Positions 1 to 10,298 of a DNA stretch of 56,783 bases are shown here, one piece after another. The notes beneath the pieces were generated by a model, which did not search any database, was not told the DNA's origin, and worked only from the letters and a program-made list of their open reading frames with translations. The DNA comes from Chara braunii (taxonomy: Eukaryota > Streptophyta > Charophyceae > Charales > Characeae), in assembly GCA_003427395.1 (NCBI GenBank), contig BFEA01000916.1:283500-340282 (forward strand), in the 5' to 3' direction. Every line of letters starts with the position of its first letter. Position 1 is the first letter of the stretch. A program made the position numbers and the translations under genes.

Positions 1-678
1 TTTGAGGGGGTGGAGCGGGGTTTGTGGAACCCCCATCCACTTCCGAAACCACCCCCAACCCACCACCACTGGCCGGCACGTGGCCGCGAAGTCGCGCGGC
101 CACGGCCATGGCCGCCTCCGTGGGAGATTCATAGATCTCAACGCCCAACTGAAGCTAGATGGTTCAGTAAGAATGAACTCCTACCTACTGCTCCTAACAT
201 TGTTTCTGCATATGGGCACGGCTTAAGGGAAGATTAATGTATTTCAGGAATGGAACTCGGAATTTGGGCCGGCAGGAATGCAATAACCGGCTCCCTATGC
301 CTCGTCGAATGTCTAAGGGCCTTGCTAGGCCGCGACCCCGGTCTCAGGTTGTGAGGTACGAAACGGCAAAAGCCCCCTCCGAAGTGGCTCCAGGGCTTGA
401 GCGCCCAACAATTGACTTCGGTCAATTGCCCAAGGCCCAAGAGTCAAGGTCTGTATGGACCGAGCCCAGGCCGCCGGTCAGACACACACACTTGTTTGTA
501 TGCAGGTACCAAGACAGTATTCGGACCAAGTGGAAGTCTGCAACTGTACACAATCCAGGCCATTGGTTGTGATTCAATCTGAGCCCCCATGGGTGGGACA
601 CCTGAAGCAGGTCAATCCGGTCCAACGCTGCATAAGACCCTTCCTCCAGGGAGTTAACATTCAGTCTTGCTATGCTGC
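1..678. other. Unassigned region, no gene recognised
   Basis: This stretch starts GC-rich and turns to mixed composition. It has several short overlapping open frames on both strands, but none shows a recognisable domain, a convincing start context or codon bias. It may be the edge of a repeat that continues off the left end of the window. Confidence 0.3.
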
Positions 679-766
679 CTTGACGCTGGCTTGACGCTAG
701 CTGGACGCTGGCTTGACATTGGCTTGACGTTGGCTTAACGCTGGTTGGACGCTGGCTTGACGTTGT
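679..766. repeat. 11-bp tandem repeat, about 8 copies
   Basis: Eight consecutive units resemble CTTGACGCTGG, with one to three changes per unit. On the minus strand the array lies in an open frame (422-811) and gives a serine/glutamine-rich repeat of the type SSQRQ-x-S. The unit length is not a multiple of three, so the apparent repeat peptide is probably a by-product and not a real protein. Confidence 0.85.
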
Positions 767-2039
767 CTGTACTCGGGCACTGTGGACGACAATGCGAGAT
801 TGTTGCTGCACGCTGCCGCCTTCTTGCTTTGGCGCTAGCCTATGCTGATGTGGCGGAGGGCCACGCTATCTTCGACATTGTTGATGTGGAGCATGTCACT
901 CTGTTGACGTGACATTTGCCACACTGTCTACATTACTGAGTTGGACGCGACAAGGAAGGAGATCAGGATATGTGGATGATTGAGAGGGAACGGGATACTT
1001 ACCTGCTGTTGATGCCGATACTGTTCGTTGCTGAACGTCTTCAAGGTCTTCATGAGAGAGTTGTGCCACGTGGCATTTCGATGATCCGGATCTGTCAGGC
1101 TCGTTATTGGACACTGTCTTGTTGACGTGGAGGCGAGGGGAAGCCCGAAGAAGGAGTGGGAATTGTTGGGCTACTATCTTGTGGTCATTGATGGACACTA
1201 TCTCTTCCTCCTGCTGTTTTGTCTAATCCCCTTCCTCACTCTTCGTCTACTGGAAATAAGACATTGTATCAGAGATCACATTCGTGATTATTGGAAACAT
1301 TGTTCAGCGTTGAGTTACCTTGTATTTCGACACCTGAGGAGTATCCTACAGACTGGGTTCATTACACACTGCCTAAACAAACTAAAACACGGATTCATGA
1401 AGTCGTTGGAGTCTTCTTCCTCCCTCCTACTCGACCTCCATAGCCGGCTATGGTGCTCATCCCAAACTCATAGTGCCTAGGCTCACTAATCTCCAGACCA
1501 CTAGCAACTCCACCCTCCTGTCCTAGCAACTCAAGCGTAGTTTAGAGCTCACTCGAATGCTCCAGCGCTGTGCCAGAGACCTCGAACATCCTGCTTTACC
1601 GCTGTCCGAAACGTAGCGGCGGCTTCTCGGCTATAGTGCTGCTCCAGCAGGCCAGCAAGATTAACCACCACCACTAAACAAAAGACCTCTGACAGTTCAG
1701 ACCCATTCCATTTATACTTCAGCACCAACCTATTCAGTTGGACGACGAGGACCTAAGACCAACGAACAATTATGGGTTTTTGCTTTCAATAAGAACGGTG
1801 CCAGTCTGAGGTGGAAGTAAAGAAACAATCCGTTTAGGTCGAGGTTTAGCCCAGTAGTACCCGTTTGCAGTAGCTTAGGTAATTAACAGAGTTTCTAGCG
1901 GTTTCGGCTTGTCTTAGTTATAGCCCACTAAGAACTGCAAAAAGTCAGAAAAGTTACAAAATTGTCCTGGTTTAGTGTTACAGTCCACTAAGAACTACAA
2001 GAACATTGCTTTCCTACCCTCCCAGCGAGTGAGGACCAC
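767..2039. other. Unassigned region, no gene recognised
   Basis: Only short open frames are present and none is recognised. The string TATCAGAG near 1269 recalls the core of an initiator-Met primer-binding site, but the flanking bases do not match and no LTR could be paired with it. Confidence 0.25.
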
Positions 2040-2437
2040 TGAGCTGATAGTGAGCACGAGGTTTGTGGCACGACAGTAAAACAATGGACCTCGATGTCTT
2101 TGAGAATTTCCTTTCGTGTAAACCACCTGTTCTTAGTGTGTGCGTGGAAGAGGAACTTAACAAGGTACTTACTGTTGAGGCCAGTGCCCCATTAGGCCCC
2201 AATTCGTTGCACTTCACATCACTTCCCTGAGATTGGTGGACCAAAATCAAGAGGCGTATTAGAGAATGCATCAGAAGGTGTGAAAGGCAACAACTTTGAT
2301 GCACAAAAAACATGATAGGCATGGAGATGTGGTGGAACATCAAGCACATAGGATGGGCAAAAGGGGTCAGCTCTTATTGTATCTAGAACCTGCCATGGAC
2401 CACAATACAAAGGCAACAACTTTCTGCCATTGACCAA
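2040..2437 (-). pseudogene. Ty3/gypsy (chromovirus-like) integrase C-terminus remnant
   Basis: The minus-strand frame at 2437-2219 reads like the SH3-like C-terminal domain of Ty3/gypsy integrase. It has the pattern K-L-L-P-x-Y-x-GPW-x-V-L, then Y-x-LD-x-P, then H-x-VF-x-x-SKLLPF, matching the usual K-L-x-P-x-x-x-GP and H-x-x-F-x-x-S-x-L-x-P. After two in-frame stops the frame continues with KYLVKF followed about ten residues later by RWFTRKEIL, which looks like part of a chromodomain. No RT, RNase H or catalytic integrase core is found nearby, so this is an isolated fragment. The string ACAAAGGCAACAACTTT is repeated 37 bp apart just upstream (about 2403-2457). Family assignment is good; the chromodomain reading is tentative. 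Confidence 0.65.
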
Positions 2438-3022
2438 AATACAAAGGCAACAACTTTCATGAGATATCCACGTCGGTTATAAAAGTCATACCTCTTCACC
2501 TAAAATGTATTGGTCTAATGGTGGACTGCAAGCACTATTTCATTGCCTATCCAATCATTCTCTCCTGGGATTTTGTTTTTCCCCATCCAAAGACAACATC
2601 CTTCTATCTTTTGGCTTTATACATGTTAGTACCTGCTTTCTTATATCTTCTCACAAGTGCTCGTCAACAAAAGGGTTACTTTACATACACAAAGAGTCAA
2701 TCATAGTCAGACTACCTTCTTAACCCTAATAGTACATACATATGTTGTATACGAATAGAATCTACGGGGTATGTATTAGTTGAATACAATGTATGTACGC
2801 TATAAAACCAATTTAAGAGTGCAACTTTTTGGGACCCCGATACTTATACTCGCTTTTTTTTTCTCCTGAATATGGTAGGGAGTTTGGACAAGACCCTCAC
2901 ATAGAAGTTTGTTTTTCAATGTTGTACACCATTTTTTTTGTTTTTTTTCTAAAGTTAAACAAAACTTATGAAATTTTAAAAAGATAGAAAGCCAAATTTT
3001 GCCGTAAAAATATTTAAAATTT

Positions 3023-3030
3023 ATTCTTAT
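3023..3030 (+). other. Left 8-bp target-site duplication (ATTCTTAT)
   Basis: ATTCTTAT lies directly outside the left terminal inverted repeat and recurs exactly at 3798-3805 outside the right one. An 8-bp duplication is the hallmark of hAT transposition. Confidence 0.85.
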
Positions 3031-3347
3031 CATGGTTGCCCCGGACCCGGACATCCAAACACCGGACATCGAGCCCGGACCCGTGTCTAGATTAATCCGG
3101 ACGTCCGGTAATCCGGACATACAAAACCGGACGGTCCGGTTATGAATGAACAGGTCCAGATGCCCGGATTAAAAAAAAAAAACAAAAAAACAGACACGTT
3201 GTTGTAGTTGTATTATCTAATTTATTTTGAACACACTCACATACACACACAGTGTCATGCACATACACACAGACCACTTTTCTCAGGGGTGTTGCTAACT
3301 TTAGGCAATGTTGTGAGTCCTTATCCATAAGTCAAATGAATCCTGGG

Positions 3348-3404
3348 CAGACTGTCGGTGTTCAACCTCCTGATGAGTCGGTGAAAGTCCGACGAAACAA
3401 TCTG
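3348..3404 (+). ncRNA. Hammerhead ribozyme, type III topology
   Basis: All conserved core elements occur in order on the plus strand: GTC at 3354-3356 (predicted cleavage after C3356), a short stem I, CTGATGA at 3370-3376, stem II GTCGG (3377-3381) pairing with CCGAC (3389-3393) around a 7-nt loop, and GAAA at 3394-3397. Stem III pairs CAGACTGT (3348-3355) with ACAATCTG (3397-3404) with a single C-A mismatch. Stem I (3357-3369) is weak: G-C, G-U, one mismatch, G-C, U-A and a 3-nt loop. Open ends in stem III make it type III, the form known from plant retrozymes and viroid-like RNAs. It lies inside a hAT-type element, which is unusual. Activity is not shown by sequence alone. Confidence 0.75.
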
Positions 3405-3446
3405 GCACAGTCATGCTTTTTTTTAGTGGATAGCGAATATGACAAT

Positions 3447-3471
3447 ACACACACACACACAAACACAAACA

Positions 3472-3516
<45 letters not shown>

Positions 3517-3539
3517 ACACTCACACACACACACACACA
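3447..3539. repeat. AC microsatellite
   Basis: Nearly uninterrupted (AC)n with a few AAAC and TC interruptions, inside the hAT element directly downstream of the ribozyme fold. The open frames reading through it are not genes. Confidence 0.95.
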
Positions 3540-3797
3540 ACCGATTCTCCTTGGCCCGCTGAAGCTCACCCAAGATTGCAAGTACAGGCCCTTCAGGGCC
3601 GGTCCGGTTGGCCCAATGGTGCACCAAAAACTGCGGCAAGAATTTTCGGGGATCCACCAATCGCCTGTGGACCCCCGAAAAAAAATTCAAATTTTCTCGA
3701 CATAGGGCCCAACCGGACCCCTCAAACCGGACACAGGATCCGAACATCCAGACCGGATCGTTTGGATCCCGATCCGGACGTTCGGTTGAGAACCATG

Positions 3798-3805
3798 ATT
3801 CTTAT
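3798..3805 (+). other. Right 8-bp target-site duplication (ATTCTTAT)
   Basis: Exact copy of the octamer at 3023-3030, placed directly after the right terminal inverted repeat of the hAT element. Confidence 0.85.
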
Positions 3806-4406
3806 TCTCTTTTTCATTTTTTTTAATCACTTTTGGTTGCAATTTTCTAAAGAATCTTCATGCAAAAGTTGTTTCCATTGCAATGTTGTACGGCATATTC
3901 TTTTTCCAGATTTTTTTGAAGCTCTTTGAAAATTTGCACTTCTAGACAAATAAGAGGATAGTGTCTCAGACATTGCATGCCCCGAATATAACATACCTAT
4001 GCTTATATTTGAACGTACATTCTATTCCGAAAAAAACAATAATGTTTTAGAACCTGTTTTTAAAAGGTAAAGTAGATAGAACATATGTACGTTCTTTTCT
4101 GATTATAATTGTGGACTCAAGCTTAGAAGCTGATTCATCTTCCGAGTCAAATGGAAGTTTACCAGGATGGTTGCAACCTCAACTAGCCCATTTAATTTTT
4201 TTAATTGTTGTTGTCGTGGGTGAGAAACTCTTCGTTAAAGTGTTTCCCTGCACAACTGAGGCATACCGCTCCATCCTTCCTCGTCTGCAAAACCCCTTTG
4301 TTAATTTTGACGTTTCTCTAGGGGAATATAGGAGAATCCATGAGACTAGCTAGACACTTGGCAAACCTTAGCCTAATACAATACAAGTGACGCTCCTTTG
4401 TCCCTG
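3806..4406. other. Unassigned AT-rich region
   Basis: No gene is recognised. The plus-strand open frame at 4111-4353 has a serine-rich start and one short hydrophobic run but no homology I can name. Confidence 0.25.
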
Positions 4407-4692
4407 AGACTGATGATGACTTTTGGTGAAGCTCATCAGTGCCCGAACCAAAGTTTGGACCCTAGTCTGGGGAGACCCCAACATGTTGACCAGTTGAGGG
4501 AGCCATTCCTTCCTGGTCACGGCCAGCAGCCTCCAACGAGTACAGCATGCGACTGATGATATTTTTTGGTAGAGCTTATCAGTGCCTGGAGCAAAGTTTG
4601 GACAAACTAGTTTGGGGAGACCCCTGCATCTTGACCAGTTGAGGTAGCCATTCCTCCCTGGTCACGGCTTGCAGCCTCCAACGAGTACAACT
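4407..4692. repeat. Tandem duplication, about 145-bp unit, two copies
   Basis: Two diverged copies follow one another. Each begins GACTGATGAT, runs through an ATCAGTGCC string, CAAAGTTTGGAC, GGGGAGACCCC, TTGACCAGTTGAGG and CCATTCC-TCCTGGTCACGG, and ends CCTCCAACGAGTACA. CTGATGA near the start and the later TCATCAG can pair, but the GAAA box of a hammerhead is absent, so the copies are not called ribozymes. Confidence 0.8.
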
Positions 4693-4987
4693 TGCCCTTT
4701 CCCTTCCTATGGCCTTGGGAAGAGGAGCAGGTCCCTTTTTCGATCTGGACTGGAACTGGTGGGTGACCTGCCCTCCATGTGTAGGGTTGCCCTACCAGAG
4801 GATCTCCAATCCTTACAATTAGCAACATACAAGGACTTGACATACCCCTCTAGGGTTGCCCAGTATAGGGCCCCACCATGTTAGACTTTCGAGCCTGCGT
4901 TGACCCTTTCATAAGGTCCCAGTTGGCTCAGCTCCGCCCACGCTCATGCTCGGCGCATGGAGCCATTTGTCACAGAGTCACCCCCAC

Positions 4988-5230
4988 CTAGTGCTTTGAG
5001 ATGGATGGGGGTGGGCCAACGAGCGAGAGAGCTTTGACATTGCGTATGTAGCTCAACTCTCGCGCTGGGTGGGTAGTCTTGCCGATCCTTTGCAAGTGCA
5101 CTTTCTTTGATACCTTTGTTATGTTCGCATGCAATTGCTCCTTCCAATACTCAAGCAGTCCAGGGGGTCCTTTGAAAATTTTTCTTCTTATATGCGTAGG
5201 CCAAACATCCTCCTTGGGCCACTCATTCAT
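4988..5230 (-). CDS. Hypothetical ORF, possible coding fragment
   Basis: This minus-strand frame of about 80 codons starts with a methionine. It has a more protein-like composition than its neighbours: basic and aromatic residues mixed, no low-complexity runs. I recognise no domain. It could be a fragment of a transposon gene or an exon, or it could be chance. No promoter, splice site or related copy was seen in the window. Confidence 0.15.
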   Translation of the reverse strand: MNEWPKEDVWPTHIRRKIFKGPPGLLEYWKEQLHANITKVSKKVHLQRIGKTTHPARELSYIRNVKALSLVGPPPSISKH

Positions 5231-6122
5231 TCACTAAGTGCAGAATACTAGAGGCGTCATTGAGGTAGAGGGGTGCCCTAGGCCCGTTGGCTAAGTCACG
5301 TTGGCCCCTATCGCCTCACTACGACGCCCTCAGCTCCGTCCTCTAGCCGATCTATGTGTTGGATTCCTCTATCTCATGCATCATTCATGTTTCCCACATC
5401 ATGTTTTGTTGTTTGCATATACACCCCTTAGTCTTTTCGGGGGGCCGCCCACACTTTCATGCGTCTTGGTGACCCTCTCTGCCAACCGTTACTTTCGCAG
5501 GCCTTCGACCATTCATACCACATTTCCTTTAACAAGTGGGACAACATGCACAATAAACTCATTCGTGGGGTTCGGTTACGTTCACAACCCATTCGACTTC
5601 TGTCGCTTTTCTCCGCCCGGCCTCTCCAGGCGCTATCCATCTCAAGACATCTTAAGGTTACTCAACTGCATACTCAATGCAATATAGACAAGCACAATCC
5701 CCATTCGGGGTCAACACATAATCTCTCTCGTCCCTTGGTTCCTTCCTTCTCCATTCATTTCCATTGCCCAAACCATCCTCTTCTCTTTCACATGCAGTTG
5801 GGGTGTTGGTCGGGTCCACTAACCTTTCTTTCACTCTGCGAGTCTTTAAACCCTCAGAATTTGTCAATCCTCAAGTCCTTAGAATCCCCAAGTCCTTTGT
5901 GCTCACAAGTCTTTCAAATCCTCAAACATTTTTCCTTCTTGGTGGTGCAAGGGACCGACAACCCCCCCCCCCCTGCCCTCTCTTTCCACCAAGTGAGGCC
6001 AAAGTTCTTTCACTATTCGTCCCCTGGCAAAGTGACGAGTGGGGAAGGGTTAGTCGCATAAGAAGGGTTAAGATTAAACTTTAAAGTATTAGAGGGGTTG
6101 ATGAGAGGGAGTCGTTGAATAA
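5231..6122. other. Unassigned region
   Basis: Pyrimidine-rich on the plus strand, with a C-run near 5962. Several open frames of 70-200 codons overlap on both strands, which is typical of skewed composition. None is recognised. Confidence 0.25.
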
Positions 6123-6213
<91 letters not shown>

Positions 6214-6239
6214 NAGAGAGAGAGAGAGAGAGAGAGAGG
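6123..6239. repeat. GA microsatellite
   Basis: (GA)n of about 115 bp with a single N at about 6214, probably a consensus ambiguity. It abuts the rpl2 pseudogene. Confidence 0.97.
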
Positions 6240-6244
6240 AGCAA

Positions 6245-6478
6245 ACTTTGGGAAATTGTGTACAACTAGCATTTATACCAGTGGGTACTTTGATTCATAA
6301 TATTGTATGGAATCCAGGTCAAGGTGCCAAATTCGTTCGGGCTGCAGGGACTTTTGCTCAATTGATTTAAAAACATGAGGCAACCGTCAGGTTGCGGTTA
6401 CCCTCAGGTGCGTTAGCGTCTATAAATTCTCAATGTCAAGCTACCATTGGTATTGTTTCAAATGAGAATCATTGTATG
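6245..6478 (+). pseudogene. rpl2: Mitochondrial-type ribosomal protein L2 fragment
   Basis: The plus-strand frame from 6245 reads [16 protein letters not shown], then [23 protein letters not shown], a TAA stop, KHEATVRLRLPSG, and SQCQATIGIVSNENH. This is the central part of ribosomal protein L2. The GQGAK[10 protein letters not shown] and ATIGIVSN-x-NH strings match the plant mitochondrial form better than plastid or bacterial forms. The stop sits where plant mitochondrial L2 has glutamine, so CAA to TAA is the simplest change. The N-terminus and the C-terminal region are missing, and the left edge falls at a GA microsatellite. It is most likely a mitochondrial DNA insertion in the nucleus or a decayed transferred gene. 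Confidence 0.85.
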
Positions 6479-6585
6479 TCTAATCAAAGCTTATCCCCTA
6501 CTTGTCCTACTGTCCTAACTAAGACCCCTTCTATGTTTCGCAATCCCATATTCCTTTGAACATGGCATCGGTTGGCCAATAAGGT

Positions 6586-7787
6586 GGGGGAAGAGGAAGG
6601 CATGTAGTGGTTGGCTATGGCGGATGAGTGAAGGAGGTGGAGGAGGAAGAGGGTGTATAGTGGTTGGCTATGGTGGATGGGTGAAGGGGGGTGGAGGAGG
6701 AAGAAGATGTGGGGTGTTTGGCTATGGTGGATGGGCGAAGAAGGTGACGAGGAAGAAGGTGTGAGGAGGGCGGCTGTGGTGGATGGCTGAAGGAGGTGGA
6801 GGAGGAAGAAGGTGTGAGGTGGTTGGCTATGGTGGATGGGTGTGGGAGGTGGAGGAGGAAGAAGGTGTGAGGTGGTTGGCTATGGTGGATGGATGATGGT
6901 GGTGGAGGAGGAAGAAGGTGTGAGGTGGGGGGCTATGGTGGATGGGTGAAGGAGGTGGAGGAGGAAGAAAGTGTGAGGTGGTTGGCTATGGTGGATGAAT
7001 GAAGGGGGTAGAGGAAGGTGTGAGGTGGTTGGCTATGGTGGATGGGTGAAGGAGGTGGAGGAGGAAGAAGGTGTGAGGTGGTTGGATGTGGTGGATGGGT
7101 GAAGGAGATGGAGGAGGAAGAAGGTGTGAGGTGGTTGGATGTGGTGGATGGGTGAAGGAGGTGGAGGAGGAAGAAGGTGTGAGGTGGTTGGATGTGGTGG
7201 ATGGGTGAAGGAGATGGAGGAGAAAGAAGGTGTGAGGTGGTTGGATGTGGTGGATGGGTGAAGGAGGTGGAGGAGGAAGAAGGTGTGAGGCAGGGGGCTA
7301 TGGTCGATTGGTGGAGGTGGAGGAGGAAGAAGGTGTAAGGTGGGTGGCTATGGTGGATGGGTGAAGGAGGTGGGGGAGGAAGTTGTGAGGTGGGCGGCTA
7401 TGGTGGATGGGTGAAGGAGGTGGAGGGGGAAAAAGGTGTGAGGTGGTTGGCTATGGTGGATGGGTGAAGGAGGTGGGGGAGGAAAAGGGTGCAAGGTGGG
7501 CGGCTGTGGTGGATGGGTGGAGGAGGTGGAGGGGGAAGAAGGTGTGAGGTGGTTGGCTATGGTGGATGGGTGAAGGAGGTGGGGGAGGAAGAGGGTGCAA
7601 GGTGGGCGGCTGTGGTGGATGGGTGGAGGAGGTGGAGGAGGAAGAAAGTGTGAGGTGGGCAGCTATGGTGGATGGGTGAAGGAGGTGGAGGAGGAAGAAG
7701 GTGTCAGGTGGGCGGCTATGGGGGATTGGTGAAGGAGGTGGAGGGGGAAGAAGGTGTGAGGTGGTCAGCTATGGTGGATGGGTCATT
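6586..7787. repeat. 53-bp G-rich minisatellite, about 22 copies
   Basis: Tandem units of about 53 bp are built on GGTTGGCTATGGTGGATGGG, followed by TGAAGGAGGTGGAGGAGGAA and GAAGGTGTGAGGT. Unit length varies by small deletions, with some copies near 40-45 bp. The unit is not a multiple of three, so the frame rotates and no coding function is likely. The plus strand is almost pure purine plus T, with many GG and GGG runs that could form G-quadruplex or triplex structures. Confidence 0.93.
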
Positions 7788-9164
7788 GAGGTACCTCCTC
7801 GCATCTATTAGGCGGGTCCAGTCCACGCCTCCCACGACCCCATGATACCATAAGTGGCTCCCTCGCGAATCGTTCCTCCCAAGTGGTAAGTTTTATGGAT
7901 CCGACTTTTTCCTTCTCAAGAGAGTTGGGGTTCTCTTATTAGTTTGTGAGTGCAGTTACGAAGACCTCGCGGTTAGTCCGCGAAACGGTTGTAATGCTCC
8001 AACGAGGCGGTGTCAATGCCCTGTGGTGGTGGCGGACTCGACCCGGTACCTCGCCCCGACCTTCCCTGTGGACAGTGATGCTTGACTTAGTGCGAGCAGC
8101 CTAGGTCCATCCCAAACGGCCAGGCCGCCCCTCAACGGCGGGGCGTGTGGTTAGACAGGGTCATCAAGACTTAGAAGAACAACTTTTCGGTCCATCTCGG
8201 CGCCCTGGACTTTTTAGGAACTCAACGCGAGGCGTAATTTGAACCTTCTGACTAAAGCTAATTGTTGGAGCTGGTTCCGGATGTCGAGTACCGTAACCGA
8301 TACCTTGATCCTTTAACCTGGTGCCCTACTTACGAGGGGCAGGTCGCGCTTGGATATTTCCCTACGGGGTAGAGGTCCCGGGGTCGCGGAGCATGCACCG
8401 CTATCCCCCTCATGCTGAGACTTGAGACTAGAAGAAGAAGGAAGGCTCAATCTCTTGCTATTTCCATGGCCGATCTGCGACCTCTTTTCAAATTGCCTAG
8501 GGTCCCTTGTTAATGCAATGCAATTTTCGATTATCAGGCAAACGCTCAATCCAATGCTCTTCCCAACTCTTTCTCAAGGTTGATTCTCATGACTGGTCCG
8601 GCAGCATCTTTTCAACAAGGTCACTCCTTGTGGCTGATCTGGCGGCCTCTTTTCATTAGGCCATCTCTCATGACCGACCCATCGGCCCACCTTTTACCTC
8701 TCAATTTTTATTTTTCCAATAGCCATCCATTGTGACCATCTCAACGGTCGAAGTCCTTCTTAATTTTATATCTGCCTTCTTTTACTATGCCCTCCAATTT
8801 CTCTCTTCTCAATCTTGTTTCAAGGATGTTTTTTAATGACCGTCCCCTCGACCTCTTCCCTTCACACCCATCCTTTTCATCCTTTCTCATGACTATTTCA
8901 ATGGCCGACCCATCATTTTCTCTTCATTTTCTTCCGTCTTTCTCTACCGTTCCCAACTTATTTCAATAACCGTCTTCACGACCTTTTCTCTTCCCATTTT
9001 TTATTCCACCCTTCCTCGTGGCTATTTCAATGACCGACCCACTGGCCTTTTCCATTTCACATTACTCATTCTAACTTATTCTCTATCAGTCTTTCTCAAG
9101 CAGTTATGGAAGGGGACCCCAGCGCCTATTTCAAAAGAAACGACTCTTATCAGGGGTCATTCTC
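7788..9164. other. Unassigned region with weak internal repetition
   Basis: No gene is recognised. From about 8590 to 9060 a degenerate motif recurs every 90-100 bp, containing strings like TTTCAATGGCCGACCCAT and TCATGACTATTTCAATG. It looks like an old, diverged tandem array. The region lies on the 3' side of gypsy element A and could include its decayed LTR, but no partner LTR is visible. Confidence 0.3.
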
Positions 9165-9358
9165 GACCTGGTTAGGGTCATTCTTTTTCATTTTCAAATT
9201 GAACAGCCTGGTTAAGCCCATTCCTTTCCATTATCAAGTCGAACAACCTGGTTAGGGTCATTCATTTCCATTCTCAAGTCGAACAGCCTGGTTAGGGTCA
9301 TTCCTTTCCATTCTCAAGTCAAACAGTCTGGTTAGGGTCATGCCTTTCCATTCTCAAA
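9165..9358. repeat. 40-bp tandem repeat, about 5 copies
   Basis: Consecutive units of about 40 bp contain CCTGGTTAGGGTCATTCCTT followed by TCCATTCTCAAGTCGAACAG. The five copies differ at a few positions each. Confidence 0.9.
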
Positions 9359-10298
9359 TGTTAGCGTCCGAGGGGATGGACTTTGAGGACATGGATCTGA
9401 TCTTTTACTGCGGGGTTAAAAGGCAACCATCTTTGCAATTTTCAGCATGCCGTATCTTTCCTCGTATTCTCAATATAGTTTTGCTCAATTCCAACATCCT
9501 CATTCATACACCCGACTTAGCGTCTAACACCTAAGCGGAGGCTTTTCAACCTCAGGCAGTGCTAGCCCGCTCGACCGTTCAACCATAGATTAGACACAGG
9601 TCCTTCTGTGCTTTTCACTCTTGCTCACTCTTACAACTTTGCCCCTTGTGACATGACTCTGACTGGTCGGATTAGACTCCTAGGAGAGGACATCCTCGTG
9701 CCGCTCTATCCATAGGTTCTCTAACCTCTCTTGTATTCGTCTGTTACTCAATGCTCTTTCGTGCTCAATTCATCCATATTCATAATTTTCATCCAAGGTA
9801 CAATCTCTTTCTTGTCCAAAACCCAAAATTGTCCCATCCCAACTAGTCTCATACCTGTGTCCCTTGCCAATGTTATTCTCTCAAAATTCATCTTAGGTAG
9901 CGCATCCAAAAAAAAGTAGCTCGAATAATGTTTTCTTGCCCATTAAGTTAAAATCTTGACTAGTCTCTGTCGTGCTTGCCCTCAACAACCTCGTTCATAC
10001 TAGTCAAACCTTTTATCTACTTATTGCAAAAAAAAGACAACTCTTGTCAAGCTTGTGGCTCATTTTTAGTCTCTTCTCGGGTCATCAGTCCTTTGTCGCT
10101 TGGGTGTCCATTCGTTGTTGCGTCTGGCTGGTCCTTCGGCTCCAAGGCCGGCGACCATGATCTCCCTTTTCTTTGTGCAATCTCTCGCAGTTCTTCCTCA
10201 CTTTAAAAGTCCAAAGTTGTAACCGCCACTCCAAAACTCATTAGCTCCCTGGTTCTGATAATTCAATTGTGCTTAATCACACTTATCCATTGCTCGAA
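9359..10298. other. Unassigned region
   Basis: No recognisable gene. Pyrimidine-rich on the plus strand. It lies between the 40-bp repeat and the low-complexity frame downstream of gypsy element A. Confidence 0.25.

Larger units (their letters stand above)
3031..3797. mobile_element. Non-autonomous hAT-type DNA transposon (767 bp)
   Basis: The element is bounded by the 8-bp direct repeat ATTCTTAT (3023-3030 and 3798-3805). It starts CATGGTT and ends AACCATG. The terminal inverted repeats are imperfect over about 30-38 bp and both end inward at ATCCAAAC / GTTTGGAT. Both subterminal regions (3034-3165 and 3600-3790) are dense in CCGGAC and TCCGG strings in both orientations, as expected of hAT transposase-binding sites. 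It encodes no transposase. The interior holds a hammerhead ribozyme fold (3348-3404) and a long AC microsatellite. hAT assignment rests on the 8-bp duplication and the CA-x-x-GTT terminus. Confidence 0.85.

Noticed and set aside
422-811. Minus-strand ORF with SSQRQ repeats
   Set aside because: The peptide repeat is produced by an 11-bp tandem repeat that happens to stay open; no conserved start or domain.
1261-1285. TATCAGAG as a copia-type initiator-Met primer-binding site
   Set aside because: The leading TGG and the following bases do not match and no LTR pair is present.
3252-3929. Long plus- and minus-strand frames through the AC microsatellite
   Set aside because: They consist largely of TH/HT or VC repeats from (AC)n and span the hAT element boundary.
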